Below the pieces are notes generated by a model. That model was not told where the DNA came from. It saw nothing but the letters and a program-made list of their open reading frames with translations, and made no database searches. The position numbers were made by a program, and so were the translations under genes. Of a DNA stretch of 64,000 nucleotides, positions 54,347 through 62,419 are shown one piece after another. The DNA comes from Deltaproteobacteria bacterium (GTDB lineage: Bacteria > Desulfobacterota > Binatia > UBA9968 > JAJDTQ01). The stretch lies in contig JAPPNE010000084.1 in assembly GCA_028818775.1 (NCBI GenBank), positions 51,998 through 115,997 of the forward strand. Direction: 5' to 3'. Within the stretch, counting starts at the first letter, position 1. The number at the start of each line of letters is the position of its first letter.

Positions 54347-54901
54347 ATGAAAAGAGAAATGGTACTGAACGTCAACGGCGAGGAGCACGATGTCGAGATC
54401 GAGCCCAACCGCCTGCTGCTGGACGCGTTGCGCGAGGAGGTGGGCCTCACCGGCACCAAGGAGGGCTGCAGCATCGGCGTGTGCGGCGCGTGCAGCGTCA
54501 TCGTGGACGGGCGGCTGGTGAGTGCGTGCCTGACGCTGGCCGCGGCCTGCGAAGGCAAGAAGATCGAGACCATCGAAGGGCTGGCCCGGGACGGCGAGCT
54601 GCACCCGCTCCAACGCGCCTTCGTGCAGTACGGCGGCTTCCAGTGCGGCATCTGCACGCCGGGGCAGATCATGGCCGCCAAGGCACTGCTCGACCACAAT
54701 CCGAACCCGACCACCGATCAGGTGAAGGAGTGGATGTCGGCCAACCTTTGCCGCTGCACCGGCTATTACAAGATCCTGGAGTCGGTCATGGCGGTGGTGG
54801 AAGGGAGAGTGGACGAAGGCCGCCGCGACGAAGCCGTACGCCAGGCCAGGATCCAGAGCCTCTACCAGTCGGACACCTACAAGAGCGACACGTCCGACTA
54901 G
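54347..54901 (+). CDS. Molybdenum hydroxylase small subunit, 2x[2Fe-2S]
   Basis: Xanthine-dehydrogenase/CO-dehydrogenase-family iron-sulfur subunit of 184 residues. The plant-type ferredoxin cluster uses Cys41/46/49/61 (GCSIGVCGAC) and the second cluster Cys100/103/135/137 (CGICTPG, CRCTGY). It passes electrons from the Mo centre to FAD. The last 35 residues or so extend beyond the usual end and finish in the repetitive YQSDTYKSDTSD. Its partners follow directly. Confidence 0.94.
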   Translation: MKREMVLNVNGEEHDVEIEPNRLLLDALREEVGLTGTKEGCSIGVCGACSVIVDGRLVSACLTLAAACEGKKIETIEGLARDGELHPLQRAFVQYGGFQCGICTPGQIMAAKALLDHNPNPTTDQVKEWMSANLCRCTGYYKILESVMAVVEGRVDEGRRDEAVRQARIQSLYQSDTYKSDTSD

Positions 54902-54954
54902 CGGCCGGTCACGCGGTTTTTCGGGATAACGGCCGCCGTCCTTTTGGGGGGAAC

Positions 54955-57240
54955 ATGAGCAAGGCAGAAAACTTCGCGGTACTCGGGCAGAACGTGGACC
55001 GCTTCGAGGGCCATGACAAGGTGACCGGCAGCGCGGCTTACGTCGCCGACGTTTTCCTGCCGGGGATGCTGACGGGCCGGATCCTGAGGAGCCCCCTGCC
55101 CCATGCCCGCATCCGCAACATCGACACCAGCCGGGCGGAGAAGCTCCGCGGCGTGAAGGCCGTGGTCACCGCCGAGGACACCATCAAGAAGGGATGGGGC
55201 GTCTTCTTTCCCGACCAGTATCCCCTGTCCGTGGGCAAGGCGCGGTACGTGGGCGAGGAGGTGGCCGCGGTGGCCGCCATCGACCGCGACACCGCGGAGG
55301 AGGCGCTGGAGCTCATCGACATCGACTGGGAGGAGCTGCCCGCGGTGTTCGACGCCGCGGAGGCCATGCAGCCGGACGCGCCCCTGATCCACGAGGAGAA
55401 GGAGAACAACATCGCCCTCACCATCGACGTGGTGCGGGGCGACATCGACGCCGCCTTCAAGGACTCGGACCTGGTCATCGAGGACAGCTTCGAGAGCGTG
55501 CCCCAGTGGCACTCGGCCATCGAGACCATCGGCAGCGTCGCGGACTACTCGGCCAACGGCAAGTACACGGTCTACATGAACACCCAGACCCTGTTCATGG
55601 CGCGCATGCGCCTGGCCACGGCCCTGGGCGTGCGCGAGGCCGACGTGCGCGTCATCCAGACCGCGGTGGGCGGCGGCTTCGGCGGCAAGTCCTGCGACGA
55701 CAACAACGCCATGGTGGCCGCCATCCTGGCGCGCAAGGCGCGCCGCCCGGTGAAGATCATCAACACACGGGAGGAGGAGTTCCTCGCCGGAAGCCGTCCC
55801 CGGGTGAACATGAAGGTGTGGATGCGCATGGGCTTCAAGAAGGACGGCCGCATCCGCGCCAAGCACATGCGCATCATCGCCGACAACGGCGCCTACAGCG
55901 GCAAGGCGCCGGCCATCACCGGCGTGGCGGCGCTGCGCCACGACACCTGCTACAAGTACTCCGACGTCCGCTCCGAGGCCTACCTGGTCTACACCAACAA
56001 GATTCCCACCGGCGCCTTCCGGGGCTTCGGCAACCCGTCGGCGGAGTTCTCGGTGGAGCAGATGATGGACATCGCCGCCGACGAGCTGGGCATGGACCCG
56101 TTCGAGATGGCGCGCCTCAACGCCGCCGACGAAGGCTATGTCTCGCCCCACGGCAACCGGGTCATAAGCTGCGAGCTCAAGCAGTGCATCGACCGCACCG
56201 AGCGCATGATCGGCTGGAAGGAGAAGCGCGCCGCCCGCAAGCCCAACCGCGGGCTGGGCATGGGCTGCACCGTGCACGTGAGCGGCAAGCGACACTTCGG
56301 CGACTACGACGGCAGTTCCGCCACCATCAAGATGAACGAGGACGGCAAGGCCTTCATCCTGAGCGGCGAGGGGGAGACCGGGCAGGGGCACTGGACCGCC
56401 ATGTGCCAGATCGCCGCAGAGGAGCTGGGCATCCCCTTCTCCGACGTGGCCATCTCCGAGGCCGACACCGACCTCACCACCTTCTGCCTCGGCAACTACG
56501 CCAGCCGGCTCACCTACGTCGCCGGCAACGCGGTGAAGAACGCCGCCACCGCGGTCAAGGAGATCCTGTTCGACACCGCGTCCGAGATGCTGGAATGCGA
56601 CCCTTCCGACCTGGTGTCGCGGGACGGCTTCATCTTCGTCAGGGGCGCCGAGCAGCGCTCCATCAGCGTGGCGGACGTGGTGCGGGGACGGCAGTTCCGG
56701 CGCGGCGGCGCGCCCGTGGTGGCATCGGGCAGCTTCGACGCCGACTCGGTCACCCAGGACGCCCTGCGCTACGGCAACGAGTCCGGCGCCTACAATTTCG
56801 GCTGCCAGGCGGCGGAGGTGGAGGTGGACCCGGACACCGGCCACGTCAAGGTGATCCAGTACGCGGTGGCATCGGACTGCGGCACGGTGATCTACCCCAT
56901 CGGCGCCGAAGGCCAGGTGGAAGGCTCCATCGCCCAGGGGCTGGGCTACGCGCTCATCGAAGGCATCCGCATGGAAGAAGGCCGCCCCATCAACCCCAAC
57001 TTCAGCGACTACCGGCTCGCGTCCATGCGCGACATGCCCGACCTGGTGCACGAGTTCGCCGATTCCTACGAGCCCACGGGCCCGTTCGGGGCCAAGGGCC
57101 TCGGCGAGCTGGGCATGGACCCGGTGGCGGCCATCATCAGCAACGCCATCTACGACGCCGTGGGGGTGCGCATCAAGACGCTCCCCATCACCGCGGAAAA
57201 GGTGCTGCGCGCCCTGCAGGAAAAGAAGAACGGGAGCTGA
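54955..57240 (+). CDS. Molybdenum hydroxylase large (Mo-cofactor) subunit
   Basis: A 761-residue catalytic subunit of the xanthine dehydrogenase/aldehyde oxidase family. It hydroxylates carbons using water. MPT-binding loops are QTAVGGGFGGKS and GAFRGFGNPSAEF, the glycine-rich GEGETGQGHWT follows, and the catalytic Glu is near residue 718 in GLGELGMDP. The CODH loop with its Cys (AYRCSFR) is absent, so it is not a CO dehydrogenase. A run of G precedes the ATG. Substrate is unknown. Confidence 0.93.
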   Translation: MSKAENFAVLGQNVDRFEGHDKVTGSAAYVADVFLPGMLTGRILRSPLPHARIRNIDTSRAEKLRGVKAVVTAEDTIKKGWGVFFPDQYPLSVGKARYVGEEVAAVAAIDRDTAEEALELIDIDWEELPAVFDAAEAMQPDAPLIHEEKENNIALTIDVVRGDIDAAFKDSDLVIEDSFESVPQWHSAIETIGSVADYSANGKYTVYMNTQTLFMARMRLATALGVREADVRVIQTAVGGGFGGKSCDDNNAMVAAILARKARRPVKIINTREEEFLAGSRPRVNMKVWMRMGFKKDGRIRAKHMRIIADNGAYSGKAPAITGVAALRHDTCYKYSDVRSEAYLVYTNKIPTGAFRGFGNPSAEFSVEQMMDIAADELGMDPFEMARLNAADEGYVSPHGNRVISCELKQCIDRTERMIGWKEKRAARKPNRGLGMGCTVHVSGKRHFGDYDGSSATIKMNEDGKAFILSGEGETGQGHWTAMCQIAAEELGIPFSDVAISEADTDLTTFCLGNYASRLTYVAGNAVKNAATAVKEILFDTASEMLECDPSDLVSRDGFIFVRGAEQRSISVADVVRGRQFRRGGAPVVASGSFDADSVTQDALRYGNESGAYNFGCQAAEVEVDPDTGHVKVIQYAVASDCGTVIYPIGAEGQVEGSIAQGLGYALIEGIRMEEGRPINPNFSDYRLASMRDMPDLVHEFADSYEPTGPFGAKGLGELGMDPVAAIISNAIYDAVGVRIKTLPITAEKVLRALQEKKNGS

Positions 57241-57244
57241 ACAG

Positions 57245-58108
57245 ATGCGAGCCAAGTTCGAATACCTTGCGCCCACGAGCCTCGACGAGGCCTGCGCGCT
57301 GCTTCACGAGCACGAGGGCGATGCCAAGCTCCTGGCGGGCGGCACCGCCCTGGTGATGTGGCTGCGCATGGGCCTGTTGAGCCCCGGGTACGTCATCGAC
57401 CTGGAGAACGTGCCCGGACTCGACGGCATCAGCTACGACCCGGCCGGCGGCCTGCGCATCGGCGCCGGCGTGAAGCACCGGGACCTGGAACTGTGCCCGG
57501 AGGTTCAGGAGCACTATCCTCTGCTGCGGGAGACCTTCTACAAGGTGGCGCAGCCGCGCATCCGCCTGATGGCCACGGTGGGCGGCAACCTCAGCCACGG
57601 CGATCCCATGACCGACCCCGGCGCAAGCTTCATGGCCCTGGACGCCGAGGTGACGCTGCACAGCAGCCGCGGCGAGCGCACGCTGTCGGTGGAGGACTTC
57701 TTCGTCGACTACTACGAGACCGCGCTGGAGCCCGACGAGATCCTCACCTCCATCCACGTACCGCCGCCGGCCGGACCGGTATGGTCCCACATCAAGTTCA
57801 CCCCGCGCAGCGAAGAGGACTTCGCCACCGTGGGCGTGGCCGTCACCATGACCGGCGAGGGCAGCCGTTGCGACGACGTGCGCATCGCCTTGAACTCCGT
57901 GGCCCCCACCATCTTCCGCGCCCGCGCCGCCGAGGACATGCTGCGCGGCCGAGACATCACCCCAGCGCGGCTTGAGGAAGCCGGCGCCGCGGCCGCCGAC
58001 GCAGCCGACCCCATCGAGGACGTGCGCGGCTCGTCCGACTACAAGCGCGAGCTGGCGGCGGTGTTCGTGCGCCGAGCGCTGGAACAGGCGGCGGCCAAAT
58101 TGGTCTGA
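57245..58108 (+). CDS. Molybdenum hydroxylase medium (FAD) subunit
   Basis: A 287-residue FAD-binding subunit. The flavin motif LLAGGTALVMWLR is near residue 30 and ATVGGNLSHGDPMTDPG near 110, followed by the CoxM-type C-terminal domain. It starts 4 nt after the large-subunit stop. Gene order here is small-large-medium rather than the common medium-small-large. It delivers electrons to NAD or a quinone. Confidence 0.93.
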   Translation: MRAKFEYLAPTSLDEACALLHEHEGDAKLLAGGTALVMWLRMGLLSPGYVIDLENVPGLDGISYDPAGGLRIGAGVKHRDLELCPEVQEHYPLLRETFYKVAQPRIRLMATVGGNLSHGDPMTDPGASFMALDAEVTLHSSRGERTLSVEDFFVDYYETALEPDEILTSIHVPPPAGPVWSHIKFTPRSEEDFATVGVAVTMTGEGSRCDDVRIALNSVAPTIFRARAAEDMLRGRDITPARLEEAGAAAADAADPIEDVRGSSDYKRELAAVFVRRALEQAAAKLV

Positions 58109-58188
58109 GGACGGGGAGGATTCATGTTGCAGAGGAATGACGACCAAGTGGGTCCGAGCACACCAAGAAAATATCGAGGATCTCATTC

Positions 58189-59772
58189 ATGGCCGTAGAC
58201 GAAAACTGGGACGTCATCCTCATCGGCGCAGGGCAGAACAACTTCGCGCTGGGCACCTACCTGGGCATGGCCGGCCTTGAGACGGTCATCTGCGAGAGCC
58301 GGCTGGAGAACGGCGGGCGGCTCTTCTCCGAGGAGATCACCCTGCCCGGCTACTGGCACAACAGCCTTGCCTACTTCCAGGACAACCGCGAGGTCTCGCC
58401 GGTGTGGCGGGAGCTCGACTGGGAGAACGGCCACCACGCGGAGTTCGTGACCCCGCCGGTCATCAGCACCCTGCTGCTGCCGGGCGGCGCCTCGGTCTCC
58501 CACCACCAGGATCTGGACGGTACGCTGGCGTCGCTGGCTCACCACTCCGCCGCGGATCGCGCCGCGTGGAAGGACGCGCGCGAGAGGTTTGGCGGCATCG
58601 TCCGGGACATCGTGATCCCGTCGTACTATGCTCCGCCCGAGGCGCCGGGCGCACTGGAGGAGCGCATCGCCGCGGACCCCGCGGGAGCCGACTTCCTGCG
58701 CCTCGCGCCCATGAGCGCCGCGGAAGCGGCGGAACAGCTCTTCGAGAACGAGGCCGTGCGCACCCTGGTGCTGTCGCAGATGGCGATCCCGCGCGGCTGG
58801 GCGCTGGACTACGCGGGCGGCGGGCGCGAGGTGCTGGCTCTTATCGCCGGCGACGAGCGGCCGCAGCTTGCGCGCGGCGGCTCCCACTCCATCGCCCAAG
58901 TGCTGCAGCGCGCCTACGTGATGCACGGCGGGCAGATCCGCGCGCTGCACCACGTGGACAAGATCCTGGTGGAGAACGGCCGCGCGGTGGGCGTACGGTT
59001 GCGCGACGGGCGCGAGTGGAAGGCGCGCCGGGCGGTGGTGTCCAACGTGGACCCGTATGGCACCTTGATCGACATGGTGGGCGAAGAGCACCTGGACGGC
59101 GGTTTCTCGCAGGCCGTGCGCGCCATCGAGCCCGACGAGTTCTCCTACTTCCAGGTGCATTTCGCGCTCAAGGCGCCCTTGCGCTTCGCCGTGCACGAGG
59201 CCGCGGACGGGTTCGTGGGCCAGGCCATGAACGTCAACTACGGCCCGCGCTCCGTCGAGGACCTCCGGGCCATGTGGCGCGAGATCCGCGCCGGCGAGTT
59301 CCCGGAACACCCATGCCTGCACATCACCTGCCCCACCTGGTTTGACGCACTGCAGGCGCCGCCGGCCAAGCACACGGCGTCCGTGTTCATGCCGGTCCCC
59401 TACCAGATCAAGGGCCACCAGCCCGAGGACTGGGTCCGTCTCAAGAACGGTTTCATGGAGCAGGTGTTGTCGACGCTGCGCGAAGTCGCCACCAACCTCA
59501 CCGACGACAACATCGTGATGAAGGTGCCCATGGACCCGTGCTACCTGGCGGGGCGCTGGCAAAACATGCGCCGTGGCTCGGTGTGGGTGGCCCGGAAGAC
59601 GCCGGACCAGATGGGCCTGAATCGTCCCATTCCACAACTGGCGCAATACCGCACCCCCATCCAGGGCCTCTACCAGGTGGGCGCGGCCACGCATCCCGCG
59701 GACGCTGTCATCGCCGGCTCCGGCCGGGCCGCCTGGAGCGTGCTGCGCGAGGACCTGGGCCTGGGGAATTGA
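58189..59772 (+). CDS. Phytoene-desaturase-like FAD oxidoreductase, copy 1
   Basis: A 527-residue NAD(P)/FAD-dependent dehydrogenase of the amine-oxidase/phytoene-desaturase superfamily. The dinucleotide motif is ILIGAGQNNFALGTYL, where the third Gly of GxGxxG is Asn18, with an acidic FAD end ESRLENGGR. C-terminal flavin contacts are GLYQVGAATHPADAVIAGSGRAAW. GAGGA upstream supports the ATG at 58189. Likely a desaturation or dehydrogenation step of the block. Not necessarily carotenoid-related. Confidence 0.85.
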   Translation: MAVDENWDVILIGAGQNNFALGTYLGMAGLETVICESRLENGGRLFSEEITLPGYWHNSLAYFQDNREVSPVWRELDWENGHHAEFVTPPVISTLLLPGGASVSHHQDLDGTLASLAHHSAADRAAWKDARERFGGIVRDIVIPSYYAPPEAPGALEERIAADPAGADFLRLAPMSAAEAAEQLFENEAVRTLVLSQMAIPRGWALDYAGGGREVLALIAGDERPQLARGGSHSIAQVLQRAYVMHGGQIRALHHVDKILVENGRAVGVRLRDGREWKARRAVVSNVDPYGTLIDMVGEEHLDGGFSQAVRAIEPDEFSYFQVHFALKAPLRFAVHEAADGFVGQAMNVNYGPRSVEDLRAMWREIRAGEFPEHPCLHITCPTWFDALQAPPAKHTASVFMPVPYQIKGHQPEDWVRLKNGFMEQVLSTLREVATNLTDDNIVMKVPMDPCYLAGRWQNMRRGSVWVARKTPDQMGLNRPIPQLAQYRTPIQGLYQVGAATHPADAVIAGSGRAAWSVLREDLGLGN

Positions 59773-59801
59773 AGGAAGGGTAGCACGAAGGCGGGTGAAC
59801 C

Positions 59802-61454
59802 ATGGCGAAGGTAATGCACTACGATGGCGTGGTGATCGGCGCGGGCCATAACGGCATGATCTGCGCCGGCTACCTGGGCAAGTCCGGGCAGAAGATCCTC
59901 GTGGTCGAGAAGAACATGGAGGTGGGCGGCGGACTCGACTCCCACGAGGACCGCAACTACCCCGGGTTCTGGCACAACATCCACTCGGTGTTCCACCGCG
60001 GGCTGATGATGCTGCCGTGGTTCCAGGACCTGGAGATGGAACGCATGGGCATCCACTACTACAAGCCCGACCCGGGCGTGGTGCAGCACTTCCTCGACCG
60101 CACCTACCTGGGCTGGTTCGCCGACGTGGAGCGCACCATCGCCACCATCGAGCAATTTTCCCCGAAGGACGCCGCGAGCTTCCGGGATATCTGGAGCCGC
60201 TGGCAGCCGGTGGTGAAGAACATCGTGTTCCCGGAGACCTACTGCCCGCCCATCCCCATCAGCGAGAAGCGGCCGCTGCTGGAAGGACTGCCCGAGGGGC
60301 GCGAGTACCTGCGCTACTTCGACACCACGCCCGAGCAGTTCATCCTGGAGCACTTCGAGCACACCCGGGTGCGGGCCTTCATCGGCTTCCTGGCGGTAAT
60401 GCGCGGCTACGAGCTGGACGCGCCCAACACCGGGTACCTGGTACCGGCCATGATCGCCTGGGGGGTCAACCCCCAGCTCTGCCGCGGCACCTCCCACGCC
60501 CTGGGCGACAACCTCGCCCACATGCTGTCGCACAACGGCGTGGACTACATCGAGGCCGTGGGCGTCGAGCGCATCCTGGTGGACGGCGGGCGCGCCACCG
60601 GCGTGGTGCTGGAGGACGGCACGGTGGTGCACGCCGGGAGCTTCGTCGCCTCCAACGTGAACCCGGTGGAGACCTTCATCAAGCTGGTGGGGGCGGAGAA
60701 CCTGGACGCCGAGTTCAGCGCCAAGGCCGCGGCCTTCAAGTTCTCCAAGACCACCCCCATCTTCGCCACCAACCTCGCCCTCAACGAGCGGCCCCGCTAC
60801 ATCACCGAGGACGAGCATCCCGAGGTGGCCGACAGCTTCATGCACATCGTCGGGCTGGAGACCTACGAGGACCTGCGCAACCTGTTCGACGACTGCCGCA
60901 CCGGCCAGCTTCCGCGCAAGCCGTTCATGAACGGCGCCACCCCGTCCCACCACGACCCGACCCAGGCGCCGCCGGGCAAGGCCACCGCGTTCATGTGGCA
61001 ACTCTCCCCCTACAACCTGTGGGGCAATCCGCTCAACTGGGACAAGGTCCGGGCCGAATGGTTCGAGCGGCAGCTCGGCGTGTGGCGCCAGTACGCGCCC
61101 AACCTCACCGACGACAACATCCTGTCGCGCGACTCCACCACCCCGCTGGACATCGAGCGCCACGACCGCAACATGTACGAGGGCGACTGGATGGTGGGCG
61201 AGTATACGGGCGACCAAGCCCTGGAGAACCGCCCCTTCCCCGGCTGGGGCCACTACCGCACTCCGATCTCCGGGCTTTACCTGTGCGGCAGCTCCTGCCA
61301 CCCCGGCGGCAACATCACCGGCGCGCCGGGGTACAACGCCGCCCAGACCATCGCCCGGGACCTGGGCCTGAAGCTCTGGTGGGAGCCGCTGGACCTGCGC
61401 CGGCAACTCCGGGAGATGAACGAGCGTGTGGCGGCCAGCAGCGCGGCGGGATAG
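59802..61454 (+). CDS. Phytoene-desaturase-like FAD oxidoreductase, copy 2
   Basis: A 550-residue paralogue of the preceding gene. It has a canonical VVIGAGHNGMICAGYLGKSG motif, acidic VVEKNMEVGGGLDS, and the C-terminal flavin segment GLYLCGSSCHPGGNITGAPGYNAAQ. Shared landmarks with copy 1 include the PGFWHN/PGYWHN segment and a LTDDNI near the C-terminus, suggesting an old duplication and possible heterodimer. It is followed by an SDR after 9 nt. Confidence 0.87.
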   Translation: MAKVMHYDGVVIGAGHNGMICAGYLGKSGQKILVVEKNMEVGGGLDSHEDRNYPGFWHNIHSVFHRGLMMLPWFQDLEMERMGIHYYKPDPGVVQHFLDRTYLGWFADVERTIATIEQFSPKDAASFRDIWSRWQPVVKNIVFPETYCPPIPISEKRPLLEGLPEGREYLRYFDTTPEQFILEHFEHTRVRAFIGFLAVMRGYELDAPNTGYLVPAMIAWGVNPQLCRGTSHALGDNLAHMLSHNGVDYIEAVGVERILVDGGRATGVVLEDGTVVHAGSFVASNVNPVETFIKLVGAENLDAEFSAKAAAFKFSKTTPIFATNLALNERPRYITEDEHPEVADSFMHIVGLETYEDLRNLFDDCRTGQLPRKPFMNGATPSHHDPTQAPPGKATAFMWQLSPYNLWGNPLNWDKVRAEWFERQLGVWRQYAPNLTDDNILSRDSTTPLDIERHDRNMYEGDWMVGEYTGDQALENRPFPGWGHYRTPISGLYLCGSSCHPGGNITGAPGYNAAQTIARDLGLKLWWEPLDLRRQLREMNERVAASSAAG

Positions 61455-61463
61455 GGCTGTACC

Positions 61464-62210
61464 ATGAGCCAACTTGACGGAAAGGTCGCGATCGTAACGG
61501 GTGGCGCGCGCAACATCGGCGCGGTGTATGCCACGACGCTGGCGGCGGAAGGTGCGCGCGTGGTCGTCGCCGATGTGCTCGATGGCGCGGCGACCGCGCA
61601 GGCCATCCGCGACGCCGGCGGCGAGGCCGTGCACGTCGAGGTGGACGTCTCCCGGGAGGACGACACCCTGCGCATGGCCAGGACGGCCATGGACGCCTTC
61701 GGGCGCATCGACGTGCTGGTGAACAACGCCGCCATCTACGTGAGCATCCAGCGGCGGCCTTTCCACGAGATCTCCGCGGAGGAATGGGACCGGGTCACGG
61801 CGGTGAACATCAAGGGCGTGTTCCTGTGCGCCAAGGCCGTATTCCCGCATATGCGCGACCAGGGCGGCGGCCGCATCATCAACATCTCCTCCAACACGGT
61901 GATGGCCGGCACGCCCAACTTCCTGCACTACGTCGCGTCCAAGTCCGCGCTTATCGGCATGACCCGTTCCATGGCGCGGGAGATGGGTGCCCACGGCATC
62001 AGCGTCAACGCCATCGCCCCCGGCCTGGTGGAACACGAGGGCCAGACCGTGCCCCCGGAGCTGTCCGCCAGCCGCGTAAGCGCCCGCTCCATCCAGCGCC
62101 GGCAGACGCCCGAAGACCTCACCGGCGCCGTCCTCTACCTCGCCGCCTCCGACAGCGACTTCGTCACCGGCCAGACGCTGGTGGTGGACGGCGGCGACAT
62201 CCTGTACTGA
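61464..62210 (+). CDS. Short-chain dehydrogenase/reductase (classical SDR)
   Basis: A 248-residue SDR with all classical motifs: cofactor loop VTGGARNIG, VDVSREDD, VLVNNAAIY, the catalytic Ser in IINISSNTVMAG and YVASKSALIG. An acidic residue after strand 2 (VVADVLD) favours NAD(H). Likely oxidises an alcohol or reduces a ketone produced in the block. The substrate loop ends at PGLVEHEGQTVPPE. Confidence 0.92.
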   Translation: MSQLDGKVAIVTGGARNIGAVYATTLAAEGARVVVADVLDGAATAQAIRDAGGEAVHVEVDVSREDDTLRMARTAMDAFGRIDVLVNNAAIYVSIQRRPFHEISAEEWDRVTAVNIKGVFLCAKAVFPHMRDQGGGRIINISSNTVMAGTPNFLHYVASKSALIGMTRSMAREMGAHGISVNAIAPGLVEHEGQTVPPELSASRVSARSIQRRQTPEDLTGAVLYLAASDSDFVTGQTLVVDGGDILY

Positions 62211-62419
62211 GACCGATGGCGACCTCGGCTGCACGGCGCCATACCAGCGAACCCCTGCCGTCCGGCCACGCGGCGCGCGCAAGCGGTTCCGAAACTGGCT
62301 GCCGCAACCTCGTGATCGCTCGACACGGGCCGGTCCCCGGACGAAGGCGACAAGGCCTCGCCATCGCAGGGGGCAGCCCCGCCGGCGGATGCCATCGCTG
62401 ACGAACCCCCAACACGCCC
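62211..62419. other. Gap between SDR and second UbiD
   Basis: 209 nt. A 61-codon frame (62216-62401) is open but has no recognisable features or convincing ribosome-binding site. A separate promoter for the downstream gene is possible, though I see no clear hexamers. Confidence 0.4.

Noticed and set aside
54347..58108. An aerobic CO dehydrogenase (CoxSLM)
   Set aside because: The large subunit lacks the Cys-containing active-site loop of CO dehydrogenase; only the general xanthine-dehydrogenase family fit remains.
62216..62401. A small 61-codon frame between the SDR and second UbiD
   Set aside because: No recognisable features, no clear ribosome-binding site, and Arg/Gly/Pro-rich composition expected of random GC-rich sequence.
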